From Collybiopsis luxurians FD-317 M1 (Eukaryota; Basidiomycota; Agaricomycetes; Agaricales; Omphalotaceae), in contig KN834842.1 of NCBI GenBank assembly GCA_000827265.1, forward strand, positions 81,677-145,676: a DNA stretch of 64,000 nt, written 5' to 3'. The notes beneath the pieces are model-generated. The model did not search any database, was not told the DNA's origin, and saw only the letters and a list, made by a program, of their open reading frames with translations. Below, one piece after another: positions 22,925 to 34,733 of this stretch (position 1 is its first letter; each line of letters starts with the position of its first letter). A program made the translations under genes and the position numbers.

Positions 22925-25592
22925 ATGTCCCTCAGCCATACGCGTGTAACATGTTCTGCGGTGGAGAAAGTCGAAGCTTATGTTCACGGAGCAGAGCCCA
23001 TTGTAGTTGATGGAAGCCGTCTCAACCTTGCTGCAGTTGTAGCCGTCGCCCGGTAAGTTATTTATGCTGAGAAACGAATCATCGGCGTCTCCCTTAATTG
23101 CTTGTGGACTTTAGCTATAACTCAGTCCCCCAGCTGTCGGATGATGAACAAGTTAAGACAAGAGTTAATAGAGCGTGTTCCGCCGTCCAAGATCGCATTA
23201 GTAGTGGGGGCTCAATTTACGGAGTGACTACTGGTGTCGGAGCATCCTGTACGCAGTTTATGATTGTAATTGAGGGCGAGTGTATTGTTCGTTGACAAAA
23301 GAGGCTATGTAGCCTTCACTCGTACAAACAGTGTACATGAACTACAGGACGCCCTAGCTACAGCGTACCTCAATGGGATTTTACCGACTCTTTCCTCAGC
23401 TCCCAGTTCAGCAAGTATGCGAACAGTGCTTGATGAAGATTTTATGAAAGGAACCGTGATGGTGCGAGCTATAGTTTCCGAACGAGCTTCTCTGTGATGA
23501 TTTCCTTAGGTTCGCTTGAACAGTTTAATTCGAGGCCATTCGGGGGTTCGCTGGACGGTACTTGAAGCTATGCACAAGCTTCTTGTTCACGATATTGTCC
23601 CACTTGCATCAAAGAATAATACTGTGAGGTATAATCTGGAAGTACTTCTCATCTATCCAGGCCTAACATCCAGCTTTTAGCGCTAGTGGTAAAGTCGTGT
23701 GTTTCTAGCCCTGTTCAGTTTATGAAATTTTAGAGTAGGAGACCTCGGGACTCTCGCATACATTGCCGGAACCTTGATTGGTCGCCCTGATCTTCGTGTT
23801 TGGTATGGTCAAAGGTAAATTCTGCTCTTAATCTGAAGCTCTACATAGTTAACTGCACATAGATCTGAGCGTTCGATCCGTCCTGCTGCGGAGGTCTTGA
23901 AAGAGATTCAATTAGAACCACTCACTTACGGCCCTAAAGAGGCGCTTGCGATTCTTAAGTGCGATCTACTTTGATTCGAAATCCGTTTGCTCTTCTAAGC
24001 TTGTATTTTAGCGGGACCGCAGCAAGTGCCAGTGCCGCTGCGCTTGTACTTTACGATGCAAACATACTGCTCCTTGCAGCTCAAGGTCTGACTGTTATGA
24101 CAATAGAAGCACTCAGGTCGATTCTCGAGCCTTTCCAACCGTTTCCTCATGTGGTTGCTCGTCCACATCCTGGTCAAATTGAAGTTGCTGCAAACATCGC
24201 GCGAATGACAGAAGGGTCCAAACTTGCTTTGAAGGAATACCCCGAAGGTGATCCTGAATTCTTACTTCGTCAAGACCGATATCACATCCGGTAAACTTCT
24301 GATTGAACTGAAGTCTCATCGATATGCACTAACGCATACCAAAGATGTGCTCCCCAGTGGTTCGGACCATTTGCAGAAAATCTCCTACGTGCAACAGAGT
24401 CTGTAACCATTGAACTGAATTCGACGACTGACAATCCCATTATTGACTCGGATGACCAATCTCCTCACAATATTTACCATGCCGGCAATTTTCAAGCTCT
24501 TACTCCTGCAGAAGCCATGGATGCTGTACGTCATGCAATCCTTGGCATTGGTTAGTGTATGAGTTCAATGTTAGCGCGTAACGGCTAACCCTCTTTTCTC
24601 CCTGTCAGCAAAGATTCTATATGCGCAGCAATCGGAGCTTTTAAATCCAATGTTGAATCGAGGTCTCCCTCCAGATTGTGCGGCAGGAGAACCCAGTCTT
24701 GACCTCGGTTTAAAAGCATCCGATCTCTGTTGCTCCGCATACTTATCGGGTACGCTGCAACCTCAAACATTCTCCGATACACGAGTTGATCATCCCGTCC
24801 CCTTCTCCGCTAGAGATTGGATATCTTAGTGGATCGTTCCTCCCTCATATCAACTCAACTGAACACCATACTCAGTCCATTAACTCTATGGCCCTCGCAT
24901 CTGCTCGACATGCGAGAGATTGTGTGGACCTTCTCCGGCAGGTGAGTTCTTATTCTCGAGAATGACGGCCATAGATATGATGGTTCTGTATATTCCAACA
25001 GATAATGGCGACTTATTTGTTCACCGTTTGCCAAGCGATTGATCTACGAGAGATGAACAACCGATATCTCAGCAAAGCAAAAGAAGTCTTCCAGACCAAG
25101 CTACCTGGGATACTGCTATGCTCCGAGGACACCATCATGCAAGATGCCGTGGCTTCCTTGTTCACTACGATTCGTGTTCAATTCGGTCGCACCGCTTCTA
25201 TGGAGTCTTCGTCAAGGTTCAAGGCCATGTTATCCCCGCTAATCGCCGAACTTTATACTCGTACAACCCGAAACAGTCAAATCCAACTAGTAACCTCGAC
25301 GACTCCTGTGCACTGGGTCGAAATGCTCGAGGTCAAACTTCGTGAGCTGTTCCTCCAGCACCGGCTGGAGTACTTCAAGGAGACTGCGGGAGCGAGTGAT
25401 TCACTCAGTCGAGCGGGCAGACTCATTTATACCTTCATTCGAAAGGATCTGGAGATTCCAATGAAGAAGGGGATGAATCAAATGGATAAGCATGAAATTG
25501 GAACATATATCAGTATCATCTTCGAGGCTTTGAGCGATGGAAGGATGGACCGAGTGTTCACAGAAGCTGTAGGGTCCGCTGATAAGCTGTGA
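22925..25592 (+). CDS. MIO-type aromatic amino acid ammonia-lyase, copy 1
   Basis: Deaminates an aromatic amino acid, classically Phe to cinnamate, using an MIO cofactor made autocatalytically from Ala-Ser-Gly. ATG 22925 begins MSLSHTRVTCSAVEKVEAYV; the stop is TGA 25590-25592. The loop Tyr is in YGVTTGVGAS. The MIO triad is ASGDLGTLAYIAGTLIG, with introns splitting the Ser-Ala-Ser-Gly stretch on both sides. Further conserved parts are LNGTAAS, QDRYHIRCAPQWFG, ELNSTTDNP and GNFQ. The C-terminal region is SEIGYLSGSFLPHINSTEHH, then ATYLFTVCQAIDLRE. About ten introns all preserve frame. Deviations from textbook enzymes: GVGAS for GFGGS, DLGTL for DLSPL/DLAPL, and Ala-Tyr at the substrate-selectivity dipeptide (LATAYLNGILP), where Rhodotorula PAL has His-Gln and plants Phe-Leu. 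Substrate may therefore not be phenylalanine. Confidence 0.88.
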
Positions 25593-25697
25593 CTCACGAT
25601 AACATAAATCAGTATCATCTTCGAGGCTTTGGGCGATGGTAGGATGGACCGAGTGTTTACAGAAGCTGTAAAATCTGCTGATAAGCTATAATTTATG
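25503..25697 (+). repeat. Short tandem duplication of the lyase 3' end
   Basis: The last 85-90 bases of lyase copy 1 (about 25506-25595) recur immediately downstream at about 25612-25697. The recurrence includes a second, mutated version of the final codons ending in TAA instead of TGA. The second block would read SIIFEALGDGRMDRVFTEA if translated but lies after the stop. Confidence 0.85.
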
Positions 25698-25699
25698 AT

Positions 25700-26198
25700 A
25701 ATCATACACCCTGCCTAGGAATGAGTGATCGTTACCGAAAAGAGCGACTTGTAAACGTGTTTCTGCCTCATTAAATATATCTGTTATTAACATAGAGGCA
25801 TTTTTCTAATGGAGAGAGGGTCTCCATTCATTTTTTTACGCCCATATCCTCCCCGTCGGCGTCTTCCACCACCTCTATCTTAACCGCCCACCGGTGTATC
25901 ATCAGAGCTTGAGTCGGTCAAGTCATAGTATCAATAGAATCCAACCCTTATGATGTCTGTGTCAATTAAACATAATGGGACTTGTCGTTGATATCTTTCA
26001 AGACAGCCGGAAGTCACTTACCGCTCGTTTTATATGCTATACGTTAGTGATACCGACCCGGATGATTCTCGAGCTGCACATGCACACGGATGAAATCTTG
26101 AATCCATGGAAATTTCCGAGATATCCGTCTGGCAAAAGCTGGTCAGGCGGGCGACTACAAGACTGCACACTTAAGGTTTACCTTTCACTGCATCCACC
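25700..26198 (+). other. Intergenic junction of the lyase tandem repeat
   Basis: The downstream flank of copy 1, with a TCTCCATTCATTTTTTTAC block matched near 29010, runs into the duplicated promoter region of copy 2 from about 25855. This places the tandem-duplication junction close to 25850. Confidence 0.6.
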
Positions 26199-28865
26199 AT
26201 GTCCTTCAGCCATACACGTGTAACATGTTCTGCGGTGGAGAAAGTCGAAGCTTATGTTCACGGAGCAGAGCCCATTGTAGTTGATGGAAGCCGTCTCAAT
26301 CTTGCTGCAGTTGTAGCTGTCGCCCGGTAAGTTATTTATGCTGAGAAATGAATCGTCGACGTCTCCCTTAATTGCTTGCGGACTTTAGCTATAACTCAGT
26401 CCCCGAGCTGTCGGATGATGAACAAGTTAGATCGACAGTTCATAGAGCATGTTCTGTCATCCAAGATCGCCTTAGTAGCGGACGCTCACTTTACGGAGTG
26501 ACTACTGGTGTTGGAGCATCCGGTACGCAGTTTGTGATTGTAATTGAAGGGCGAGTGTATCGTTCGTTGAGAAAAGAGTCTACGTAGCCTTCACTCGTAC
26601 AAACAATGTGCATGAACTACAGAACGCCCTGACTACAGCGAACCTCAATGGGATTTTACCGACGCTCTCCTCAGTCCCCAGTTCAGCAAGTATGCGAACG
26701 GTGCTCGACGAAGATTTTATGAAAGGAACCGTGATGGTGCGAGCTATAGTTTCCAAACGAGCTTCACTGTGACGAGTTCCGTAGGTTCGCTTGAACAGCT
26801 TAATTCGTGGCCATTCGGGGGTCCGCTGGACGGTACTTGAAGCTATGCACAAGCTTCTTGTCCACGATGTTGTCCCACTTGCATCAAAGAATAATACTGT
26901 AAGGTATAATTTGGAACTTGTCTACTTATCTAGGTCTAACGTGCAGCTCTTAGCGCTAGTGGTAAGGTCGTGTGTTTCCAAACCTGTTTCGCTTATGAAA
27001 CTGTAGAGTAGGAGACCTTGGAACTCTCGCATACATTGCAGGTACCCTGACTGGTCGCCCTGACCTTCGTGTTTGGTATGGTCAAAGGTAAATCCTGCTT
27101 TTATTCTGAAGCTTTGCATATTCACTGTACACAGATCTGAGCGTTCGATCCGTCCTGCTGCAGAGGTTTTGAAAGATATTCAATTGGAACCACTTACTTA
27201 CGGCCCTAAAGAGGCGCTTGCGATTCTCAAGTGCGATTTACTTCAATTTGAAACCAGTTTGCTCTTTTAAGCTTCTCATCTTTCAGTGGGACTGCAGCAA
27301 GCGCTAGTGCCGCTGCCCTTGTACTTTACGACGCAAACATACTACTTCTTGCAGCTCAAGGTTTGACTGTTATGACAATAGAAGCGCTCAGGTCGATTCT
27401 CGAGCCTTTCCAACCGTTTCCCCATGTGGTTGCTCGTCCACATCCCGGTCAAATTGAGATTGCTGAAAACATTACGCGCATGGCAGAGGGGTCCAAATTT
27501 GCTTTGAAGGAATACCCCGAAGGTGATCCTGAATTCTTACTTCGTCAAGACCGATATCACATCCGGTAAACTTCTGATTTAACCAGTCCCGTCGATATAC
27601 ACTAACGGATACCAAAGATGTGCTCCCCAGTGGTTCGGACCATTTGCAGAAAATCTCCTACGTGCAACAGAGTCTGTAACCATTGAGCTGAATTCGACGA
27701 CTGACAATCCCATCATTGACTCGGATGGCCAAGTTCCTCACAATATCTACCATGCCGGCAATTTTCAAGCTCTTACTCCTGCGGAAGCCATGGATACTGT
27801 ACGTCATGCAATACTTGGTATTGGTAGGTGTATGAGCTCAATGTTAACGCATAATGGCTAACCCTCCTTTCTCCCTATCAGCAAAGATTCTATATGCGCA
27901 GCATTCAGAGCTCTTGAATCCAATGTTGAATCGAGGTCTCCCTCCGGATTGTGCAGCAGGAGAACCCAATCTTGACTACGGTCTCAAAGCATCCGATCTC
28001 TGTTGCTCCGCATACTTATCGGGTACGCTGCAACCTCAAACATTCTCCCATATTCGAGCTGACGATCCAGTCCCCTCCTCCGCTAGAGATTGGATATCTT
28101 AGTGGATCGTTCCTCCCTCATATCAACTCAACTGAACACCACAATCAATCCATTAACTCTATGGCCCTCGCATCTGCTCGACATGCGAGAGATTGTGTGG
28201 ATCTTCTTCGGCAGGTAAGTTCTTATTCTCGAGAATGACGGCCATAGATATGATGGTTCTGTATATTCCAACAGATAATGGCGACTTATTTGTTCACCGT
28301 TTGCCAAGCGATTGATCTACGAGAAATGAACAATCGATATCTCAGCAAAGCAAAGGAACTCTTCCAGACCGAGCTACCTGGGATACTGCTATGCTCCGAG
28401 GACACCATCATGCAAGATGCCGTGGCTTCCTTGTTCACTACAATTCGTGTTCAATTCGGTCTCACCGCTTCTATGGAGTCTTCTTCGAGGTTCAAGGCCA
28501 TGTTATCCCCGCTGATCACCGAGATTTATACTCGTACAGCCCGAAATAGTCAAATCCAACTAGTAACCTCGACGACTCCTGTGCACTGGGCCGAAATGCT
28601 CGAAGTCAAACTTCGCGAACTGTTCCTCCAGCACCGATTGGAGTACTTTAAGGAGACTGCGGGAGCCACTGATTCACTCAGTCGAGCGGGCCGGCTCATT
28701 TACATCTTTATTCGAAAGGATCTGGAGATTCCGATGAAGAAGGGGATGAATCAAATGGATAAGCATGAAATTGGAACATATATCAGTATCATCTTCGAGG
28801 CTTTGGGCGATGGTAGGATGGACCGAGTGTTCACAGAAGCTGTAGAGTCCGCTGATAAGCTGTGA
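26199..28865 (+). CDS. MIO-type aromatic amino acid ammonia-lyase, copy 2
   Basis: Tandem paralogue of the gene at 22925, with the same exon-intron layout and near-identical introns. ATG 26199 begins MSFSHTRVTCSAVEKVEAYV; the stop is TGA 28863-28865. Ala-Ser-Gly of the MIO is retained, as are LNGTAAS, QDRYHIRCAPQ, NSTTDNP and NFQ. The substrate-selectivity dipeptide differs from copy 1: LTTANLNGILP gives Ala-Asn instead of Ala-Tyr. Other coding changes are scattered and mostly conservative (for example IVPLA to VVPLA, TLIGRP to TLTGRP). No stop or frameshift was seen. The high identity including introns and about 200 bp of promoter indicates a recent duplication. The change at the selectivity site suggests the copies may have begun to differ in substrate use. 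Confidence 0.88.
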
Positions 28866-30784
28866 CTCATGATAAATAGTACTACCTACGTAGGAATGAG
28901 TGATCATTGTCGGGAATCCAACCCAAAGAGCGACTTGGAGACGTGTTTTTGCCGACCTTCTCATTGAACATCTCTACTAACAATTTAGATTCATATTTCT
29001 AATGGAAGGAGCGACTCCATTCATTTTCTTACTGCCCACGTCCTTCCGCTCGTGGTCGACACAATTTCGAGCCCCAGTGGCTCATTGGCGCGTCGTGAGA
29101 TACACGTGAGTGCCACTTCCACCGTGACATCGTGACAGGTTTCTTCATTGTTCTTCGATGCCCACCGTGTCTTCCAACAATTGCGATCTACTCAACAGTC
29201 CGTTTCCCACTTGAATGTGACGTGACAGCCTCATAAAAATGCTGCTTTCAATTTTGACTTGAGGTACAACCGCAACTTTCATTCGCCACTCTCCGTCTTT
29301 CAATCGTTCTTTCTCGTCAAATAATGATTTCAATCACTCTTGAGATGATACTTGGCCATGATACTGGAGACACCACCCTATTCTCCACCGCAGACCTATT
29401 CCAAGTTCGTAGCCCGAATTCTGATTTCATTCGGAGAGCATTTATTTACTCTATTCCAGCTGCAGGAAAGTTTACCGGTTGTCCTCGGAGCCAGCCCTCA
29501 TCCTATTCGTCCTTTTGAGGCCCGTCGTATCTACTCCGATAATTTGTTTCAAAAACCAAGAGACTCTCGTACAGTCCCAGAATCATTTGACCAACAGCGA
29601 GAATGTATTACCGTCAGGGGCCTCAGTATTTTCCCTCAAGAATCGGAAAGAGGTTCAATTCGTGTACTGCTATTCGTTCCGGCACCACTGGAACTGTACC
29701 CTCCAGGACTACATTTTCCCGTGTATGATCAGGAGGGGACTTACGTTTCCGGCTGGGAGTTTTTCGTTTGCTGGGGCCTTTGGGTTTTGGAAATGGATAC
29801 AACCTATGTAGGATCACTAGAGCAGTGGAATCTGATGCCTCCTCTGGTACGTATTAGCTTACTATCCTTATTCCGCATTTTCCCTAATCGAACCCGAATC
29901 GAAACACAATCAAAACAGGCCAAAACCCCTCTGGAACAGTTTTATCAATATTATGGGATCCCCAAGTCGTTGCAATATCCGGAACAACACCTGGTGCGGT
30001 ACACTCTAAAACGATTAAAGTTCTAATTTTTAGTCATCTAGTTTTGTGGATCCTCTAAAAAGTCAAAGTTAGAGCTGCATTCGAAAAATCTTTATTCCTG
30101 GTTTTCTTTTCCTGTTTTCTGTCGATTTTCTTTTTATGTGCTGATTTCATGCACCCTTTGTTCTTTTAGAACTGATGTGTACTCGACATAGTCGTACCAC
30201 GTACGTTCGGCGCAAGCATCAACTTGAGTGCTGTATACCAGTCCCGTTGATCTTCCGTTCTGCCGCTCAACCCACTATTGCACCCACCTCCGTCCTCCCC
30301 GGTCCATTTCCTATCATTTTTTTTATTCCCGTAGGTCAGTCAGTGATCAGAGTCTAGATGTTTTACTACAACTCATAACCAAGTACAACAAATAGTGGGT
30401 ACTCGAGCGAATTTCTCAAACTCGATGTCGATGATATAACTCAACCCGTGTCACCACAACCTCAGCTGTCGCGTACATATACAGCAGCTATAATTATGTA
30501 TATTTTGACCCTTGTAAACGACTGGCGCGTACAAGTTACAGCAACGTTACGAAATCGTCCAAATCATCGTCGTGTACATACGTAAACGAATGTGGCACAT
30601 ACATACAACATCGAGCCTACAAAAAAGTCTTGTCGCAGAAAAGAAAAGATTAAAACATTGAGACAATACGAGGGTATCATAGCCAATGAAAGAACGTAAT
30701 CGAGTTCCTCGTCGAGGCCGAATCATCAAAGACCAACAAAAGCCAGCAAAGCCTTGTCAGTCTTGTACGCATCCCGAAGAGTCC
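28866..30784 (+). other. Intergenic region
   Basis: Up to about 29050 it matches the flank of lyase copy 1. The rest shows no recognised gene apart from the long open frame at 29352-30026 listed separately. Confidence 0.4.
29352..30026 (+). CDS. Hypothetical protein, unrecognised long open frame
   Basis: An uninterrupted frame of 224 codons, long for this intron-rich genome. It has a hydrophobic stretch (VSGWEFFVCWGLWVLEM) and a basic, polar C-terminus. No domain was recognised. Real genes here are usually intron-split, so an intronless frame of this size could be a young, horizontally acquired or spurious reading. The opposite strand has a basic Lys/Arg/Pro-rich frame at 29623-29817, which also shows no family signal. 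Confidence 0.25.
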   Translation: MAMILETPPYSPPQTYSKFVARILISFGEHLFTLFQLQESLPVVLGASPHPIRPFEARRIYSDNLFQKPRDSRTVPESFDQQRECITVRGLSIFPQESERGSIRVLLFVPAPLELYPPGLHFPVYDQEGTYVSGWEFFVCWGLWVLEMDTTYVGSLEQWNLMPPLVRISLLSLFRIFPNRTRIETQSKQAKTPLEQFYQYYGIPKSLQYPEQHLVRYTLKRLKF

Positions 30785-32413
30785 TTACAACATAAGCATA
30801 ACCGCAGCTACGACCCCAACAAGAGCAGTAACTCCTCCGAGCCTGAACGAGGGAATAGCTCCACTCGATCCTTTGCCGGTGCTAGACGGCGAGGCAGCAG
30901 AGCTCGTGCTGTTGCTAGAAGCAATAGTCGAGTTGACCAGAGTCGATTCCGCGAGAGCGAGGAATGCCGCAAAGTTGTTAGGTCCCGACTCTACGGCGTT
31001 GATGGAGAACACCATTCCGGAACCGCAGTGGCTGACGGGGCTGGTTTGGGCGCAGTATCCCCAGATTGGAGTGGTCTGAAGGGGCGTGTCAGAGACGGGT
31101 CAGGAGATCAAAAAAAAAAAGAGAGAAAAACCCACGTCGTTGATCGTAATTGAAAAAGTGGGTCCGGTGGTGTTGGCAGCGACAGGTTGGCTATGGGGCA
31201 GAGTATGAGATATTGTCCACCCCTTGCGGCCGACAAGCGAATATAGATAACTTACAATCCCAAGTTGAAACCATTGTTAAGAGGCTTGCAGGGTTCGCTG
31301 TAAATGCCCGAATGTAGCTCAATATGGCTGAACAAGAGCAACAGATTGCATGTAAAAACTCACGAGAAGCTAGACTGCACGACACTGTGGTTCTTGGCAA
31401 GGAAAGTGAACGAGACGATATCACCGATCGATGCGCTGATGTTTGAAGGTCCGAAGGCCAACTGTCCGTTCACTCCGACAGTGATATTGTGGGTAACGGG
31501 ACTAGGAGCGTAAGTCGGTTCTGTCGAACATGGCGTTTGTCAGTTTTACACGGCTTTCGGAATAAAGGGGATCAGCTTACCGGGAGTTCCAATATAGCTG
31601 GTGTACGTAGATACCCAGGTAGATGAATCACTCGTGACAGTGGCAGTGGCGATAGACCAGGATTGGGCAGGAGGAGTGGAAACAGCCGGAAGCTCGGAGG
31701 TCTGGGTGCCATTCAACTCGATCGCGAGAGCCTGGAAAGCAGCGAAAGAGTGGTTCGAGGTAGCGTCAGGAGGGTTGATAGCAAAGACCATTCCTGATAA
31801 CACAAGCGTTAGGATAATGAACGAAAAACAATCACACGGAAGTCCTACTAACCTGCTCCACAGTGTCCCTTTTGCTCACAGTGGACCCAGATTGGGTTGG
31901 TGTCGTTGACGGTAATAACAAAGTTGGGCAAAGTCGGATCACTATCTGAAGCTACAGCTTGACTGAAGGATAAAGCATCAGGCTGAGCGCTGAGGTGAGG
32001 TCAAATCTCCACTCACAAGCCTGAATTGAAACCTCCGGCAAGAGGAACACAAGGCTGTTATCAACCGTTCGTCAGTTACAATCATCTCGGAGGACCCTCT
32101 TCAACCTACCGCGTCAAAGCTAGACCTAGACTGGTTGTCAAAACTCGTCGTCGACCTTTCACATTGTGGGATACTTACTGAGTGACCGAATGGTTTTTGG
32201 GATGACTAAAAGAAAGGAGAGCGTCAATAATCTCATAGGGACGAAAAATTGAAAAACTTACAAGATCATGTTCACCGTGTCTCCGACCTCCGCCAAAACG
32301 TACTCTGGATAGAATATGAACTGTCCATTAGGACCAACCGATACGTCCCAACTGGTTGCAAGGGCGGCTGGGAGTACCGCAAGAGCAGAAGCAACGATTA
32401 TTCTAGAGTGCAT
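30785..32413 (-). CDS. GPI-anchored extracellular protein with two cupredoxin domains
   Basis: Fungal serine-rich cupredoxin of the plastocyanin-like group, likely on the outer face of the plasma membrane or cell wall. ATG 32413 begins the signal peptide MHSRIIVASALAVLPAALAT. Domain 1: FYPEYVLAEVGDTVNMIFHPKNHSV, then CVPLAGGFNSG, then the metal-ligand region WVHCEQKGHCGAGM near 31850-31890. Domain 2: GQLAFGPSNISASIGDIVSF, LAKNHSVVQSSF, CKPLNNGFNLG, WGYCAQTSPVSHCGSGM near 31020-31060. Each domain keeps His, Cys, His and Met candidates for a type 1 copper site. The C-terminus has a Ser-rich linker, then GVTALVGVVAAVMLML before TAA 30785, a typical GPI-attachment tail. Introns fall at matching places in both domains, suggesting internal duplication. 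Confidence 0.85.
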
Positions 32414-32498
32414 TATTATTCTTGAACAAAAAAGAGACAAGAAAAAGGAGGGGAGAAAACGAGAAGAGTGATGAACAACAAGTTGAACTTGAATCCGT

Positions 32499-32510
32499 CT
32501 TTTATATAAA
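32499..32510 (-). promoter_or_regulatory. TATA box of the cupredoxin gene
   Basis: The minus strand reads TTTATATAAAAG about 90 nt upstream of the ATG at 32413. Confidence 0.5.
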
Positions 32511-33604
32511 ATTACTAGTCAGTCCCGAACTAAAGGACTGACAGTAATGTTCAGGTCCTCGCTGTTCATTGGTTGGCAGTTTTCCCTCGGTCGATCAGAT
32601 CACTCAACTGTATACTCTTTGCATGGTTTGACTCTTGAGGGCGATGCGGGGTTGATGTTTCGCTGAATCGCCCTATGTACTAGTTAGAACAGAAATCCAC
32701 AAAGCCAAGCCACAAACGCAGGGACTGACGGAAAGAACAAGGACCAAAAGAGTAGCCACTCCTTCATCGATGAGGCCTCTCCGAGATGCCAATTTCAACA
32801 TCGGTGAACGCGCACGTTGCCGCTGTCCGAAGTGAATAGTTGAACCTTAATTCCATGCGGAACGCTCGAAATGAAGGTCCTAGAACGCTCTGAAAAGAGG
32901 CGCGCCCGCGTAGAGTACATATACATCTTGGAAAAAGCTTCAAAGTTGGATGGTACCAATTTTTTCTTTCTTGCTTTTTTTGGAGGGTTTCTGCGATTTG
33001 CACTCTGATTGGACGCCGGCAAAACGCCCACCAGTGTTCGAATGATGAAATGAGGATGCTGTGGGCGTGCATAGCAACCGAGATGCCCTTTGCATTGAAA
33101 ACCTGAAACGGACGTTGACGAGAAAACGTAAAAATCCGGAGCAAGTCTGTAGAAAGGCGGTGCCATTTAGGTCGGGCCGGCCGGGTGGCTGAAGCTCTGG
33201 AAACTCATTGGGAATACGTTCTAATGGTGCTAGCAGAAAAAACCCCAAATATGCTTAGCCATACAGGCCTGCATTTATCCTCATTCAGCCTGAGTCCGAC
33301 GGTATGGACCCACAGAATTCTACAGCCGCATTCCCCCGCGGCTTCCTTCTTGAATCATACGGACCTCTAATCTGACCCGATACGCAGTTTCAGACTTTTG
33401 CAAATTTGGAACCTTTACTAGTGCGTCCAAGCCTCGAGAAAGTGAGATACGAGAAGGTGTAGAGTACTGCCCTGAACAGCTCCAACATCGCCAGTTTTAC
33501 GTTGGTCTTTCTTCTCAACTCAGCGAAATCAGCATCTAGAGTGTCGTCTATTCATAGGTATCTACAAGGCCAGTGCAGATGAATCGACTGATTCTGCTCT
33601 GCCC
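32511..33604. other. Intergenic region without a supported gene
   Basis: Overlapping minus-strand frames at 32764-33248 have no family resemblance and no consistent splice structure. I see nothing else. Confidence 0.4.
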
Positions 33605-33850
33605 TTAACTGGTTAGGGCTCTCTTGACCGCAATGCACTTTGTTCCGGTCGCGTGTTCACATGTGTAAACAGTCGTCCTTGGCTTCAAGTTCGCGAGAGC
33701 AGGAACTCCGTAGACAGGCAGGTTCGTCAGTCTTGGTAGAGCGTAGCGGTAATCCATCACGGTGCTACCTCGGCCCGGACTATTCTTCCTGCGTCGATTC
33801 GTAAGTGACTAAGCGCTAGGTACTCACCGGCGTTGCATTTGAAAGCCGTT
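33605..33850 (-). pseudogene. Orphan 3' exons of an unrecognised gene
   Basis: Two minus-strand exons (33828-33850 and 33605-33788), separated by a good GT-AG intron, give a coding-like C-terminus. Readable parts are RGSTVMDYRYALPRLTNLPV and LKPRTTVYTCEHATGTKCIA, before a TAA at 33605. The sequence upstream (33880-34140) has stops in all readings I tried. It looks like the surviving 3' end of a decayed gene. Family unknown. Confidence 0.35.
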
Positions 33851-33859
33851 CTATGCACG

Positions 33860-34733
33860 TACCTCACACGGACTACGTGTTACTTACTATTAGCATATCT
33901 CGTTCAGGTAATCTGCATGCAACGCAGTAGACTCAAGGTTAATTTTACAATACCAAGAGTTGGGTAGATACGGATTTAGATGGTCGAATTGAACTCCAGT
34001 TTCATGGTGTCCGGTACTAAAGCATTCTTGTGCGTGGTAATCTGAAAACGACTTCTTACTCTATTACCGCGTAGTCGACTACACTTGGATAAGGTGGAGG
34101 ATCCAGAGCACGCTCTATTGGAATGTCTACTTAGAAACCTTTTAGCTGAGGACCTAGTCGGGCAGTCGCAGTCGCAGATGGGAAAATATCCTTTTGATAT
34201 TCTTGCTCCTACGTAATACCTCTCTAGAGTATTGACGATAATCCTATCGTAGATACTAAGATATTTTCGAGTAACCCATTGCTGGTCTTCCTGTCTGGGC
34301 TATCTTCATATGGAACCACAGTAGCCAATGCGTCGCGACCTTTCCTAAACCGAAATAGTAGAGTCCAATGGGGATAGGATACTTATTACCAGAATGAACT
34401 TTCCTCTATTGTAGTACTACCGTGGAACATACATCATTACTCCGGGGAGAGGGGGTCGGGAGTATGTCCCTCTCAAGAGCCGACATGGAAAAGCGGAAAA
34501 ATCTCTCCCGAGATCCCGGAGAGTACATGGTCTTCTCCATTTCACCATTTCCACAGTGCATGCGAAGGCTCACTTCATTGGTCTCACTGTCAAACCCACC
34601 ATTTTACAAATATCCTGCATGCTCATTCTCATGTCTGTTGGCAGTCCGAAATTATCTCCACCTTCTAATCTGACCTTCTCAGTTCGATAAGTAGGTGTAG
34701 ATTGCACTTGCAGGGTGGCGTTGCAGCCTCATC
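33860..34733. other. Degenerate intergenic sequence
   Basis: No gene recognised. The base composition looks coding-like in patches, but every frame is broken. It lies between two decayed genes. Confidence 0.35.
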
